A stretch of DNA of 37,684 nt, taken from the NCBI GenBank assembly GCA_027587225.1, contig JAPDDQ010000061.1:1-37684 (forward strand), given 5' to 3'. A program made the translations under genes and the position numbers. Positions 1 to 8,006 of the stretch are shown in pieces (the first letter of the stretch is position 1; the number at the start of each line of letters is the position of its first letter). Below the pieces are notes generated by a model. The model had not been told where the DNA came from and did not search any database. It saw only the letters and a program-made list of their open reading frames with translations. This DNA comes from Solirubrobacter taibaiensis. Lineage in GTDB: Bacteria; Actinomycetota; Thermoleophilia; Solirubrobacterales; Solirubrobacteraceae.

Positions 1-552
1 CGGCGTCCAGCCGGCCGAGCCGGGCGGCGACGATGCGGGGCCGCCGAGGGGGTCGCCGTGGGCGGGCGGCGGCGCCCAACCGGACGGGCCAGCGCTCGGC
101 GGAGCGGACGGGGCGGCCGGCGGCGGCGCCCACTCGGACGAGCCGGGCGGCGGCGAGGCGGGGCCGGCGAGCGGGTCACCGTGCGTGGGCGGGGCGGACT
201 CGCCCGGCGGCGGCCACGACGGGCTCTGGGACTGGCCGGGCCACGGCGGGGTGCTCGCGGCACCGCCCAAGGGGTCGCCGTGCGCGCTCGCGGGAGACGC
301 GGGCGGACCGGGCGGCGGGCCCGCGAGTGGGTCACCGTGCGGGATCGGGCGGCCCTGCGCGTCGTACTGGACCTGCCCGCCGGACGGCTGCTGCGGCGGA
401 ATCGGCCGGCCGTGCTTGTCGTATTCGACATGGCCGCCGGGCTGCTGCCCGCCGGGCCGCGACGAGCCCTGCTGGTTGATCTGCGTCTGCACCTCGTCGA
501 GCTTGGTCTGCGCCTGCTCGGCGAGCTTCTTGGCCTTGTCGAGGAACCCCAT
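1..552 (-). CDS. Pro/Gly-rich repeat protein, N-terminal part (runs off left edge)
   Basis: This gene is open from an ATG at 552 to the window edge, so the C-terminus is missing (184 codons visible). It begins with a charged helix, MGFLDKAKKLAEQAQTKLDE, a start seen in many small actinobacterial cytoplasmic proteins. Two copies of a Y-D-x-x-G-R-P-I-P motif follow (V-E-Y-D-K-H and V-Q-Y-D-A-Q versions). The remainder is Pro/Gly/Ala/Ser/Trp-rich and carries four copies of H-G-D-P-L-(A/G)-G. There is no signal peptide. I do not recognise a family; a short helical head followed by a disordered low-complexity tail is all that can be said. A strong terminator hairpin ends 16 bases before the start and no good ribosome-binding site is visible, so the message may have a very short leader. 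The frame is supported by the ordered N-terminus and the in-frame repeats. Confidence 0.72.
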   Translation of the reverse strand, partial: MGFLDKAKKLAEQAQTKLDEVQTQINQQGSSRPGGQQPGGHVEYDKHGRPIPPQQPSGGQVQYDAQGRPIPHGDPLAGPPPGPPASPASAHGDPLGGAASTPPWPGQSQSPSWPPPGESAPPTHGDPLAGPASPPPGSSEWAPPPAAPSAPPSAGPSGWAPPPAHGDPLGGPASSPPGSAGWTP

Positions 553-567
553 GCCCCGACGGTAGCG

Positions 568-596
568 CGAAGGGCCCGCACATGGCGGGCCCTTCG
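568..596 (-). terminator. Rho-independent-type hairpin after the first chemoreceptor gene
   Basis: A perfect 12-base-pair inverted repeat (CGAAGGGCCCGC and its complement) encloses a 5-base loop, 20 bases past the stop of the chemoreceptor gene. No T-run follows on the minus strand, as is common for terminators in GC-rich actinobacteria. The stem is symmetrical, so it could act on either strand, but only minus-strand genes flank it. Confidence 0.7.
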
Positions 597-615
597 ATTG
601 CGGCTGGGCGGCGTG

Positions 616-2439
616 TTACGCGTTCGCGAGGCGGAAGTGACCGACGAGCTCGTTGAGGCGCTCGGCGGTGACGGCCAGCTCGGAGGCGCTGGACGCGATC
701 TCCTGGGTCGACGCGCTCGTCTCCTGCGTGGACGCGGAGACCTGCTCGGCGGACGCGGACGACTGCTCGGCCACGGACGCGACCTCGGCGATCTCGTCCT
801 GCATGCGCTCGGAGTCGGCCGAGATCTGCTGGCTGGCCGCCGCGATCTCCGCGACGCGCTCGCTCATGGCGGCGACCGCGGTGTCGATGCGCTGGAAGGC
901 GTCGCGCGTCTCGCGGACGGTGGAGACGCCGTCGGCGGTCCGGCGGGCGCCCTCCTCGACGACGATCACGACCGAGTTCGTCTCGTTCTGCATCTCGCCG
1001 ATCAGCGAGGAGATCTGCGAGGCGGCGGCCTGGGACTCCTCGGCCAGCTTGCGGACCTCCTCGGCGACGACCGCGAACCCGCGGCCCTGCTCGCCGGCGC
1101 GGGCGGCCTCGATCGCGGCGTTGAGCGCGAGCAGGTTGGTCTGCTCGGCGATGCCGGTGATCGTGTCCACGATGCCGCCGATGTGCTCGGAGCGCTGCGC
1201 GAGACCCTCGATCGCCGTCGTGATCTCCCGTGAGCCGTCGGCCACGTGCTGGATCGCCTCGGTGGCCTGCTCCGCCGCGGCGACGCCGTGGCGGGCGACC
1301 TGACCCGCGTCGTCGGCGACGGCCGCGGCCTCGCCGGCCGCGGCCGACGACGCGCGGGCGGCGCGCGTGGTCTCGAGCGCGGTGTCGCGCGCGGTCTCGA
1401 TCATGCGGACCTGGCGCTCGGCGCCCTGGGCGACGTCGCCGACCGCCGAAGCGATCTCGGTGACGGCGCGGCCGGCCTCGTCGGACGTCGACGCCATCTG
1501 CTGCGATGCGCTGGCCACGGTGCCCGCGCTCGCGGTCACGTCACCGACGACGCGCTCGAGATCGATGACGAGGCGCTGCATGGCGGTACCGAGCAGGTCA
1601 CGCTCGGAGCGCACCTGCGGCATCACGGTCAGATCGCCGGAGGCGACGCGCTCCGCGACCTCGGCCTGCTCACGCAGGTAGGCGAGCATGCGGTCGAAGG
1701 CCTGCGCCATCGCGCCGAGCTCGTCGCGGTTCTTGACGGTGATGGTCTGATCGACGTCACCCTCGGCGATGCCGTCGGCGGCGCGCATCATCTCGCGCAC
1801 CGGGCCGACGAGCGAGCGCGTGATGAGCCACGCGATCCCGAGCGCCAACACGGCGCCGATCACGCCGAGCACGATCAGCTGCGTGCGCGCGCTCGCGAAC
1901 GCCGCGTCCTGCTCGCGCTCCGCGTCGCGGACGAACTTGACGGTGTCGGCCTCGATCGCGGCAGCGGACTTGCGGAAGGCGTCGAACTCCTCCTTGCCCT
2001 CGCCGATGCGCTGCTGCGCTTCGGCCTGGCCGGCCGCGCCCGACTTCACGAGCGCGATCTGCGACTCGAAGTAGTCCTGCAGCGCCTTGATCTGCGGCTC
2101 GGCATCCGCGACGAGGCCGGCCATGATCGGATGGCTGGCGAGCAGCGGCTTCATCCGCTCGAGCGTCGCCGCGACGGTCTTGCGGCCCTCGTAGTACGGA
2201 TCGAGGCTGGACTCATCACCGGTGATGAGGTAGCCGCGGACGCCGGTCTCCTGGTCGACCATCTCGGTCAGGAGGCTCTGCGCGGCGGCCTTCAGCGGGA
2301 TCGCGTCGTCGATGTAGGCGTGTTGAGCGTTCTCGTTGACGGAGCTCGCGGAGCGGACACCAACGCCGATCGCAACGACGAGGATGAGCAGGACGGCACC
2401 AAAGCCGGCGAGCAGCTTCGTACGGATGGTGAAGGACAA
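616..2439 (-). CDS. Methyl-accepting chemotaxis protein (CHASE3-like sensor)
   Basis: Transmembrane chemoreceptor that signals through CheA/CheW to the flagellar motor or a related output. From a TTG start it has 607 residues: membrane segment at about 8-30; a helical extracytoplasmic region with a T-G-V-R-G-Y-L-I-T-G-D motif typical of CHASE3; a second membrane segment at about 190-210; HAMP, with a second HAMP-like stretch; then the long methyl-accepting coiled coil with the conserved hairpin tip (E-Q-T-N-L-L-A-L-N-A-A-I-E-A-A-R). There is no C-terminal NWETF-type CheR tether. Start choice: similarity to the neighbouring receptor begins exactly here, and both genes have a GGAG-type site 6-7 bases before TTG-TC-TTC. 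An upstream ATG at 2466 is the alternative. A terminator lies on each side, so it is probably monocistronic. The ligand is not predictable. Confidence 0.93.
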   Translation of the reverse strand: MSFTIRTKLLAGFGAVLLILVVAIGVGVRSASSVNENAQHAYIDDAIPLKAAAQSLLTEMVDQETGVRGYLITGDESSLDPYYEGRKTVAATLERMKPLLASHPIMAGLVADAEPQIKALQDYFESQIALVKSGAAGQAEAQQRIGEGKEEFDAFRKSAAAIEADTVKFVRDAEREQDAAFASARTQLIVLGVIGAVLALGIAWLITRSLVGPVREMMRAADGIAEGDVDQTITVKNRDELGAMAQAFDRMLAYLREQAEVAERVASGDLTVMPQVRSERDLLGTAMQRLVIDLERVVGDVTASAGTVASASQQMASTSDEAGRAVTEIASAVGDVAQGAERQVRMIETARDTALETTRAARASSAAAGEAAAVADDAGQVARHGVAAAEQATEAIQHVADGSREITTAIEGLAQRSEHIGGIVDTITGIAEQTNLLALNAAIEAARAGEQGRGFAVVAEEVRKLAEESQAAASQISSLIGEMQNETNSVVIVVEEGARRTADGVSTVRETRDAFQRIDTAVAAMSERVAEIAAASQQISADSERMQDEIAEVASVAEQSSASAEQVSASTQETSASTQEIASSASELAVTAERLNELVGHFRLANA

Positions 2440-2529
2440 GGCGGACTCTCCGGTGAGCGGTTTCATACGTATCTGTCCACGTGATCGTCGGACGGAGCCG
2501 CACTTGCATCCCGGTTTCATCCCGAAACT

Positions 2530-2547
2530 CTCAAGTTTTCGTCAAGT
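2530..2547 (-). promoter_or_regulatory. Shared upstream motif of the two chemoreceptors (copy 1)
   Basis: On the minus strand this reads ACTTGACGA-NNN-CTTGAG, 91 bases before the TTG start. The same 18-base pattern with identical spacing occurs 72 bases before the second chemoreceptor. Another TTGA half lies just upstream (2550-2555). It may be a promoter or an operator; I see no convincing -10 hexamer at 16-18 bases. The gap between the upstream terminator and the gene is short, so a control element is expected here. Confidence 0.45.
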
Positions 2548-2560
2548 TCCTCAAGAACAC

Positions 2561-2593
2561 GAAAAGGGCCCCGCCGACGGCGAGGCCCTTTTC
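2561..2593 (-). terminator. Terminator of the second chemoreceptor gene
   Basis: A 10-base inverted repeat (GAAAAGGGCC / GGCCCTTTTC) encloses an inner CGCC/GGCG stem. On the minus strand it ends in CCCTTTTC, giving a GC-rich stem with a short T-run, about 58 bases after the stop at 2652. It separates the two chemoreceptor genes transcriptionally. Confidence 0.82.
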
Positions 2594-2651
2594 TGCGCGG
2601 TGGGCCGGCGCGGCCCGATCAAAAGCGCGGCGGCACCGCGCGCATTCGCCG

Positions 2652-4484
2652 CTAGGCGGCGACCGTGAATCGGGCGACGAGCGAGTTCAGGTGCTCGGCG
2701 GTCCCGGAAAGCGTCTGAGCGGAGGCAGCGATCTCCTGGGCGGAGGCGCTGGTCTGCTGGGTGGAGGCGGACACCTGCTCGGCGGAGGCGCTGGATTCCT
2801 CGGCTACCGCGGCGACCTCGACGACCTCGTGCTCGGCGAGCGACGCCTGGGCGCTGATCTGGTCGACGGCCATGGTGATCTCGCCGACGCGGGCGGCCAT
2901 GTCCTCGACCGCGGTCCCGATGGCCTCGAAGGCCTCACGGGTGCGCTCCACCGTGGCGACGCCGTCCTGCGTGCGCTGCGTGCCGTCGGCGACGACCCCC
3001 ACGACGCGGGAGGTCTCGGCCTGCATCTCGGCGATGAGGGCGGAGATCTCCGACGCGGCGGTCTGGGACTCCTCGGCCAGCTTGCGGACTTCCTCGGCGA
3101 CGACCGCGAACCCGCGGCCCTGCTCGCCGGCGCGTGCGGCCTCGATCGCGGCGTTCAGCGCGAGCAGGTTGGTCTGCTCGGCCAGGCCGGTGATGGTCCC
3201 GACGATCCCGCCGATGCGCCCGCTGCGCTCGGTCAGGGAGTTGATCGCGCCCCCGACGGCGGCGGAGCTCTCGGCGACCTCACGCATCGCGGCTGAAGCG
3301 GACTCGGCGGCGCTGACGCCCTCGAGGGCGACGGAGCGGGCGTCGTCGGCAGCCTGCGCGGTCTGCGCGGCGACGGCGGAGCTGGTCTCGGCGCTGCGGG
3401 CGGCCTCCTGGACGGCCTCACGGGTGGCCTCGACACCGCGGACTTGACGCTCGGCGCCGTGCGCGACCTCGGTCACGGCGGCGGCGATCTCCGACACGGC
3501 GCGGCCGGTCTCGTCGGACGTGGCCGCCATCTGCTGCGAAGCGGCGGCGACGGTCTGGGCCTGTTCGGACAGCTCGGTCATGGTGTCGGCCAGCTGGGCG
3601 CGCATCTCGTTGTAGGCGAGGACGGCCTGGACCGTGGAGTTGCGGATCGCGCCGACGGCCTCGGCGATGTCGCCGATCTCGTCGCCCGAGCTGCGGTGCA
3701 GCTCCGGCGTGACCGGGACGACGTCGACGGTCAGGTCACCGTGCGCAACGCGGCCGAGCGCGTTCGCCAGGTCCGCGGCGCAGTGGTCGCGCAGCGACTC
3801 CAGGCGGGCGAGGATCTCCTTGACCGTCTTCGTGATCTTGCCGGAGAACCAGAACGCGAGCCCGAAGCCGGCGATGAGCGCGGCGAAGATCAGGATGAGC
3901 GAGCGCGTGCGGCTGGTGGCGGCGGCGGACTCGATCTGCGCGTAGGCCTGCTTGCCGTGCTCCACCTTGCCGTCGAACAGCGCGGTGAACGCCTCGGCCA
4001 CCTTGGCGGCGTCCGGGATCGCGTGCTCCTTGTTGTACGCGTAGGCCTCATCGGCCTTGCCCGCCGTGGAGAGCTCAAGGACCTTGTCACGGTCGGCGCG
4101 GTAGGCCGCGATGTCCGCGACGACGGCGTCGAACTCGCGCTTGAGCTCCGGGTCGTAGACGAGCGAGTCGTCGACCGCTGCGAGGTTCGAGTCGATGACC
4201 TTGATGTTGGCGCGGATCTTGGCCTCGGTCTTCGCCTTCTCGGCCGTGGACGTCTCGAGGATGTGGTTGTTCACGAACGCGCGGTTCTCGTTGAACTTGG
4301 CGCGCGCCGTGCCGAGCTCGGCGAGTGGCTCGACGGCCTGCGTGAACAGTGCCTCGGCGTTCTGATTGGCCGACGACATGTCGTGCATGCCGAAGGCGCC
4401 GACGGTGCCGGTGAACGCCAGGAGGACGGCTGAGCCGGCCATCAGCTTGCCGCGCAAGCCGATTCGGGCGGGGATGAAAGACAA
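2652..4484 (-). CDS. Methyl-accepting chemotaxis protein (four-helix-bundle type sensor)
   Basis: Second chemoreceptor, 610 residues from a TTG start. Membrane segment at about 10-32, then a helical extracytoplasmic region of about 150 residues resembling the 4HB_MCP sensor, a second membrane segment (L-I-L-I-F-A-A-L-I-A-G-F-G-L-A-F-W-F), HAMP with the G-D-L-T-V-D-V signature, and a full methyl-accepting signalling domain ending R-F-T-V-A-A. The hairpin tip is almost identical to the first receptor even at the DNA level. TTG start: an AGGAG site sits 7 bases upstream, and N-terminal similarity to the first receptor (L-S-F onward) begins here; the ATG at 4550 would sit 6 bases from the putative promoter motif. 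The upstream motif overlaps the 3' end of the polymerase gene. Confidence 0.93.
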   Translation of the reverse strand: MSFIPARIGLRGKLMAGSAVLLAFTGTVGAFGMHDMSSANQNAEALFTQAVEPLAELGTARAKFNENRAFVNNHILETSTAEKAKTEAKIRANIKVIDSNLAAVDDSLVYDPELKREFDAVVADIAAYRADRDKVLELSTAGKADEAYAYNKEHAIPDAAKVAEAFTALFDGKVEHGKQAYAQIESAAATSRTRSLILIFAALIAGFGLAFWFSGKITKTVKEILARLESLRDHCAADLANALGRVAHGDLTVDVVPVTPELHRSSGDEIGDIAEAVGAIRNSTVQAVLAYNEMRAQLADTMTELSEQAQTVAAASQQMAATSDETGRAVSEIAAAVTEVAHGAERQVRGVEATREAVQEAARSAETSSAVAAQTAQAADDARSVALEGVSAAESASAAMREVAESSAAVGGAINSLTERSGRIGGIVGTITGLAEQTNLLALNAAIEAARAGEQGRGFAVVAEEVRKLAEESQTAASEISALIAEMQAETSRVVGVVADGTQRTQDGVATVERTREAFEAIGTAVEDMAARVGEITMAVDQISAQASLAEHEVVEVAAVAEESSASAEQVSASTQQTSASAQEIAASAQTLSGTAEHLNSLVARFTVAA

Positions 4485-4555
4485 GGGAGAGCTCCTACAG
4501 GTGATCGGGTCACCTGGGGTATCGGAGCCCTCTCTCAAGGCCGTGTCCATCCGAA

Positions 4556-4573
4556 CTCAAGACATCGTCAAGT
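4556..4573 (-). promoter_or_regulatory. Shared upstream motif of the two chemoreceptors (copy 2)
   Basis: Minus-strand ACTTGACGA-NNN-CTTGAG, identical in layout to the copy at 2530-2547, followed in both cases by TTCGG and ATG within a few bases. This copy covers the last codons and stop of the upstream polymerase gene, so the shared bases are under coding constraint here but not at copy 1. That argues they are conserved for regulation. Confidence 0.45.
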
Positions 4574-5450
4574 CTTTCGGCAGCGTGCCCGCATGCTCGT
4601 CGATGTCCGCCCACACGTCCCCGACCGTGGTGATCCGCTCCCCCAGGTTCCGCAGCGTGAAGGACTGCGGCGTGAGCGACCGGTCCGCGACCTCGTCCCA
4701 CGTCACCGGCGCCGAGACGGGAGCGCCCGGGAGCCCGCGCACCGCGTAGGCGGCGACGATCGTCTGCCCGTACGTGTTGCGCGCGACGTCCACGAGGATC
4801 CGTCCGTCGCGCTTGTCCTTGCGCCACTCGGTCGTGAGCGTGTCGGCGTGCTCGCCCGCGATACGTTCGGCCAGCGCGCCCGCCGCGGCCCGGACCTCGT
4901 CCGCCTCCCGCAGCCGCTTCAACGGCGCCACCACGTGGATCCCGCGCGACCCGCTCACCTTCGCGAACGGCGTCAGCCCGATGTCGCGGAGCATGTCCGC
5001 CACGCCGAGCGCCGCCGCGCGGATCTTGTCGAAGTCGTCCTCGCTCGGGTCCAGGTCGAACACGAGCCGGTCCGGCTTCTCGCGCAGATCGCAGCGGGCG
5101 TTCCAGACGTGCGGCGTGATGCAGTTCTGCTGCGCGAGCCAGCGCAGGGTCTCCGCGTCGTTGATCATCCCGTGCGTGATGTCGCCGCCCTTGCGGCGCG
5201 GGACCTCGCAGCGCGCCACCCACTCCGGCGCACCCTTGGGCAGTGACTGCTGGACGAGGACGTCGTACGCGATCCCCTTGTTCCAGCGCCACAGGTTCAT
5301 CGGCCGGTCCTTGGCGTGCGGGACCATCACCTCGGCGACGGACTCGTAGTACGCCGCCAGGTCCGCCTTGGTGATTCCATCGTCAGGAAAGAGCACCTTG
5401 TCCGGATTGGACAGCGAAACTCTCACCGGTGCGGGCCGTTGTTGAGCCAT
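4557..5450 (-). CDS. Stand-alone LigD-type polymerase domain protein (NHEJ primase-polymerase)
   Basis: Archaeo-eukaryotic-primase-fold polymerase of the LigD PolDom family, which in bacterial non-homologous end joining fills gaps and adds nucleotides at broken ends together with Ku and a ligase. It has 297 residues, the size of the isolated PolDom, and no ligase or nuclease domain. Visible family motifs: N-P-D-K-V-L-F-P near the N-terminus; T-L-R-W-L-A-Q-Q-N-C; the catalytic D-x-D in L-V-F-D-L-D-P; S-G-S-R-G-I-H; and a third acidic residue in I-L-V-D-V-A-R-N. The ATG at 5450 has AGGA 8 bases upstream and overlaps the divergent ATG at 5449 within the palindrome CCATGG. Neither Ku nor a ligase is in the window. 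The gene's 3' end carries the upstream motif of the next gene. Confidence 0.92.
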   Translation of the reverse strand: MAQQRPAPVRVSLSNPDKVLFPDDGITKADLAAYYESVAEVMVPHAKDRPMNLWRWNKGIAYDVLVQQSLPKGAPEWVARCEVPRRKGGDITHGMINDAETLRWLAQQNCITPHVWNARCDLREKPDRLVFDLDPSEDDFDKIRAAALGVADMLRDIGLTPFAKVSGSRGIHVVAPLKRLREADEVRAAAGALAERIAGEHADTLTTEWRKDKRDGRILVDVARNTYGQTIVAAYAVRGLPGAPVSAPVTWDEVADRSLTPQSFTLRNLGERITTVGDVWADIDEHAGTLPKDLTMS

Positions 5451-6765
5451 GGTCCGGATCCTGCCACTGGCGGTGGCTTTGACGTGGGCGCTCGCCTGCA
5501 GCAGCGCGTCCGGGGCGACGGTATCGGCGAAGTCCTGGCGCCCGGGAGCGATCGGCTTCGCCGTCGAGGTCGTCGCGGCGCCTGGAGAGCAGAACCGGCT
5601 CACGGTCATGCTCGCGGGCGATCACCTGGTGCTGCGCGATCCCGCCGGGTTGCAGTCGGCGCCCGCGTGCCTGCCGGTCGACGCTCAGACCGTGCACTGC
5701 CCGTTCGGCGCCGAGATGCAGGTGAGCGTGGACCTCGGGGACGGCGACGACACGTTCGACATGCCTCGCAGCACCGCCAGGGTGACGGTGCTGGGCGGAG
5801 CGGGCGACGACGTGATCACCGTCGACGGGAACTTCATCAAGGGCGGAGACCTCGCCCGTCTGTACGGCGGTCCGGGCAACGACCGCCTGCTGGGCGAGTG
5901 GGTCGAGGGCGGCCCGGGCAGCGACGTCATGGAAGCGGACTTCCTGTTCGACTACTCGGATCACGCGGCTGCGGTGAACATCGACCTCGAGCGCGGCCAG
6001 GCGACTTCCGGCACGGACGTCGATCAACTCGTGCTCCCGCCCTTCAAGGACACGTACATCTGGGTCAAGGGCGGCTCGGGACCGGACGTGATCCGTGCCG
6101 CTCCCGGGTTCCGGCTCGTGGCCGAGGCGGGAGCGGGAGACGACGTGCTCGAGGGCGGTGTCACCAACGACAGCCTCGATGGCGGCCCGGGCAACGACCT
6201 ATTGCGCAGCGGCGGCGGCTTCGACGACCTCAGCGGCGAGGACGGCGACGATCGCCTCGAAGGCGGACCGGGCAAGGATTCGCTGAGCGGAGGTGCCGGA
6301 AACGACGTGCTGGAGGGGCGCGGCGGCGTCGACTCCTACAACGGCGGCGACGGCGCGGACCGGATCCGTGCACGCGACGGCCGCAATGAGATCGTGGACT
6401 GCGCCGGCAACCGCATGGATCCAGGGGACCGTGCGATCGTCGACGCCGGGGACGAAGTCCGGGCCTGCGCCGGCCTCCGGCGCTCCGGGAGACAGCGGCT
6501 GGAGGTACAGGCGGTCGTGCGCTCGAGCCGCACCGAGCAGGTCGTCCAGGTCTGGTGTCCGCGCGGCGCCCGTCGGCAAGCGTGTGCCGGCCGCATCGCG
6601 CTCAGCTACTACCGGGAGAAGACGGTGACGCGCACGGTCCGCGTCGCGCCCGGCCGCATCGCGCGTGTGCGCTTCGCGCTGGAGAACGAGGGCGGCTACC
6701 CGTATCGGGTCGTGTTGCGGACAGGCCAGTCGTTCCGCGGGCAGGTCCGCGAGGTGGAGCGATGA
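5449..6765 (+). CDS. Secreted RTX-like calcium-binding repeat protein 1
   Basis: Predicted exported protein of 438 residues and first of three tandem paralogues. Signal peptide at residues 1-23, ending A-S-G-A. An N-terminal domain follows with a conserved Cys pair (A-C-L-P-V-D-A-Q-T-V-H-C-P). Glycine/aspartate nonapeptide repeats of the G-G-x-G-x-D-x-L type lie at about 115-165 and 220-305; these form calcium-binding beta rolls. Between them is a stretch also conserved in the paralogues (Y-S-D-H...V-N-I-D-L). A C-terminal beta-rich domain of about 95 residues (from about 340) carries a second Cys pair (W-C-P-R-G-A-R-R-Q-A-C-A-G). Export is presumably Sec-dependent, since there is a cleavable signal and no type I secretion gene nearby. 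The stop overlaps the next start as ATGA. Its role is unknown; adhesion or a surface layer are possible. Confidence 0.88.
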   Translation: MVRILPLAVALTWALACSSASGATVSAKSWRPGAIGFAVEVVAAPGEQNRLTVMLAGDHLVLRDPAGLQSAPACLPVDAQTVHCPFGAEMQVSVDLGDGDDTFDMPRSTARVTVLGGAGDDVITVDGNFIKGGDLARLYGGPGNDRLLGEWVEGGPGSDVMEADFLFDYSDHAAAVNIDLERGQATSGTDVDQLVLPPFKDTYIWVKGGSGPDVIRAAPGFRLVAEAGAGDDVLEGGVTNDSLDGGPGNDLLRSGGGFDDLSGEDGDDRLEGGPGKDSLSGGAGNDVLEGRGGVDSYNGGDGADRIRARDGRNEIVDCAGNRMDPGDRAIVDAGDEVRACAGLRRSGRQRLEVQAVVRSSRTEQVVQVWCPRGARRQACAGRIALSYYREKTVTRTVRVAPGRIARVRFALENEGGYPYRVVLRTGQSFRGQVREVER

Positions 6766-8006
6766 GGCTCGCCGTCGCCACCCTGCTGGCCTGGGCTCTG
6801 ACCTGCACCGGCGCGCACGCGAGCACCGTGGCGGTCAAGCCGGCTGACGCGTACGGCCCGGCTCGCCTGGACTTCTTCGCGGTGGCCGGCGAGCGCAACG
6901 ACGTGCAGATCGACCCGGGGGCGCAGCCGCAGACCGTCCGGGTGCGCGACGCCGTCGGCTTGACGCCGAGCGGATCGTGCGTCGCGCAGGACGCGCAGAC
7001 CGCGATCTGTCCCGCCGTGGAGTTCCTGCACATCGAGCTCGGCGACGGTGACGACCGGCTCGGCGGCAGCCTGCGCCTGCTCGCGAACGTCGCGGGCGGC
7101 GACGGCGACGATGAGCTGCGGTTCTTCAGCGGCCTGATCGAGGGCGGGCAGGGCGCGGACGTCATCAGCGGCTGGATCGTCGACGGCGGGCCCGGCGACG
7201 ACGTCCTGGAGGCCAAGACGCTCCGCTACAGCGATCGCACCGAGCCGGTCACCGTGGACCTCGTGGCCGGCGTGGCGGGCGCGCCGGGCGAGCAGGACCG
7301 GGTGCTCCCCGGCGTGCGGGAGGTCAGGACCGGCTTCGGCCCGGACGTGGTCCGGACCGGCGACGGGGCGCTGCAGATCGATACGGGACCCGGCGCCGAC
7401 ACGGTGATCGCGGGCGCCGGAGCGATCGAGGTGCACGGCGGCGACGGCGACGACACGCTCACCGGCGGCCCCGGCGCCGACACCCTGCTCGGTGACGACG
7501 GCGACGACCGGGTGGAGGGCGGCGCGGGCGCCGACGTGCTGTCCGGCTGGGCCGGGGACGACATCGTCGACGGTGGACCGGGCGCCGACAAGCTGTACGG
7601 GAGCTCCGGGCGCGACCTGATCCTCGCGCGCGACGACTCGAAGGACGTAGTCCATTGCGAGTCGGAGGTCTTGGCCGGCGACCGCGCCGTGCTCGACGCG
7701 AGCGACGTGCCCCGCCTGTGCGAGTTCGTCGAGCGTTCCGGGCCGCAGCGCCTCGAGCCGATCGTCGTGTTCTCCGACGCCGGCAGGCGCCGGCTCCTGG
7801 TCTCCTGCCCGCCGCGAGCGCGAGCGCGAGCGTGCACGGGGACCGTGCGGGTGGGCGGCGACCGCGCACGCGCGTTCACGGTGGAGCCGGGCAAGCGGGT
7901 ACGGATTCGCGTCTACCCGCGGCGCGGCCACCACCGCTATCCGATCACTCTGGCCTTGCGCTCGGGACACACCCAGCGCGTGACCCTCGACGCGGTGGTG
8001 CGCTGA
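6762..8006 (+). CDS. Secreted RTX-like calcium-binding repeat protein 2
   Basis: Second paralogue, 414 residues. ATG at 6762 inside ATGA, overlapping the previous stop, so it is probably translationally coupled. Signal peptide M-R-L-A-V-A-T-L-L-A-W-A-L to about residue 22 (A-H-A-S). It has the same order of parts as its neighbour: Cys pair in S-C-V-A-Q-D-A-Q-T-A-I-C-P; a short repeat block; a conserved Y-S-D-R-T-E-P-V-T-V-D-L segment; a longer run of G-G-x-G-x-D repeats (about 225-290); then H-C-E-S-E...L-C-E-F; and a C-terminal beta domain with C-P-P-R-A-R-A-R-A-C-T-G. The repeats are a clear match to the calcium-binding RTX/hemolysin-type family; the specific function is unknown. The stop overlaps the next start as TGATG. 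Confidence 0.88.
   Translation: MRLAVATLLAWALTCTGAHASTVAVKPADAYGPARLDFFAVAGERNDVQIDPGAQPQTVRVRDAVGLTPSGSCVAQDAQTAICPAVEFLHIELGDGDDRLGGSLRLLANVAGGDGDDELRFFSGLIEGGQGADVISGWIVDGGPGDDVLEAKTLRYSDRTEPVTVDLVAGVAGAPGEQDRVLPGVREVRTGFGPDVVRTGDGALQIDTGPGADTVIAGAGAIEVHGGDGDDTLTGGPGADTLLGDDGDDRVEGGAGADVLSGWAGDDIVDGGPGADKLYGSSGRDLILARDDSKDVVHCESEVLAGDRAVLDASDVPRLCEFVERSGPQRLEPIVVFSDAGRRRLLVSCPPRARARACTGTVRVGGDRARAFTVEPGKRVRIRVYPRRGHHRYPITLALRSGHTQRVTLDAVVR

Noticed and set aside
2530..2555. FliA/sigma-28-type promoter (CTCAAG on the plus strand)
   Set aside because: The CTCA element points away from the chemoreceptor genes and no GCCGA-type -10 is found at 15-17 bases in either orientation.
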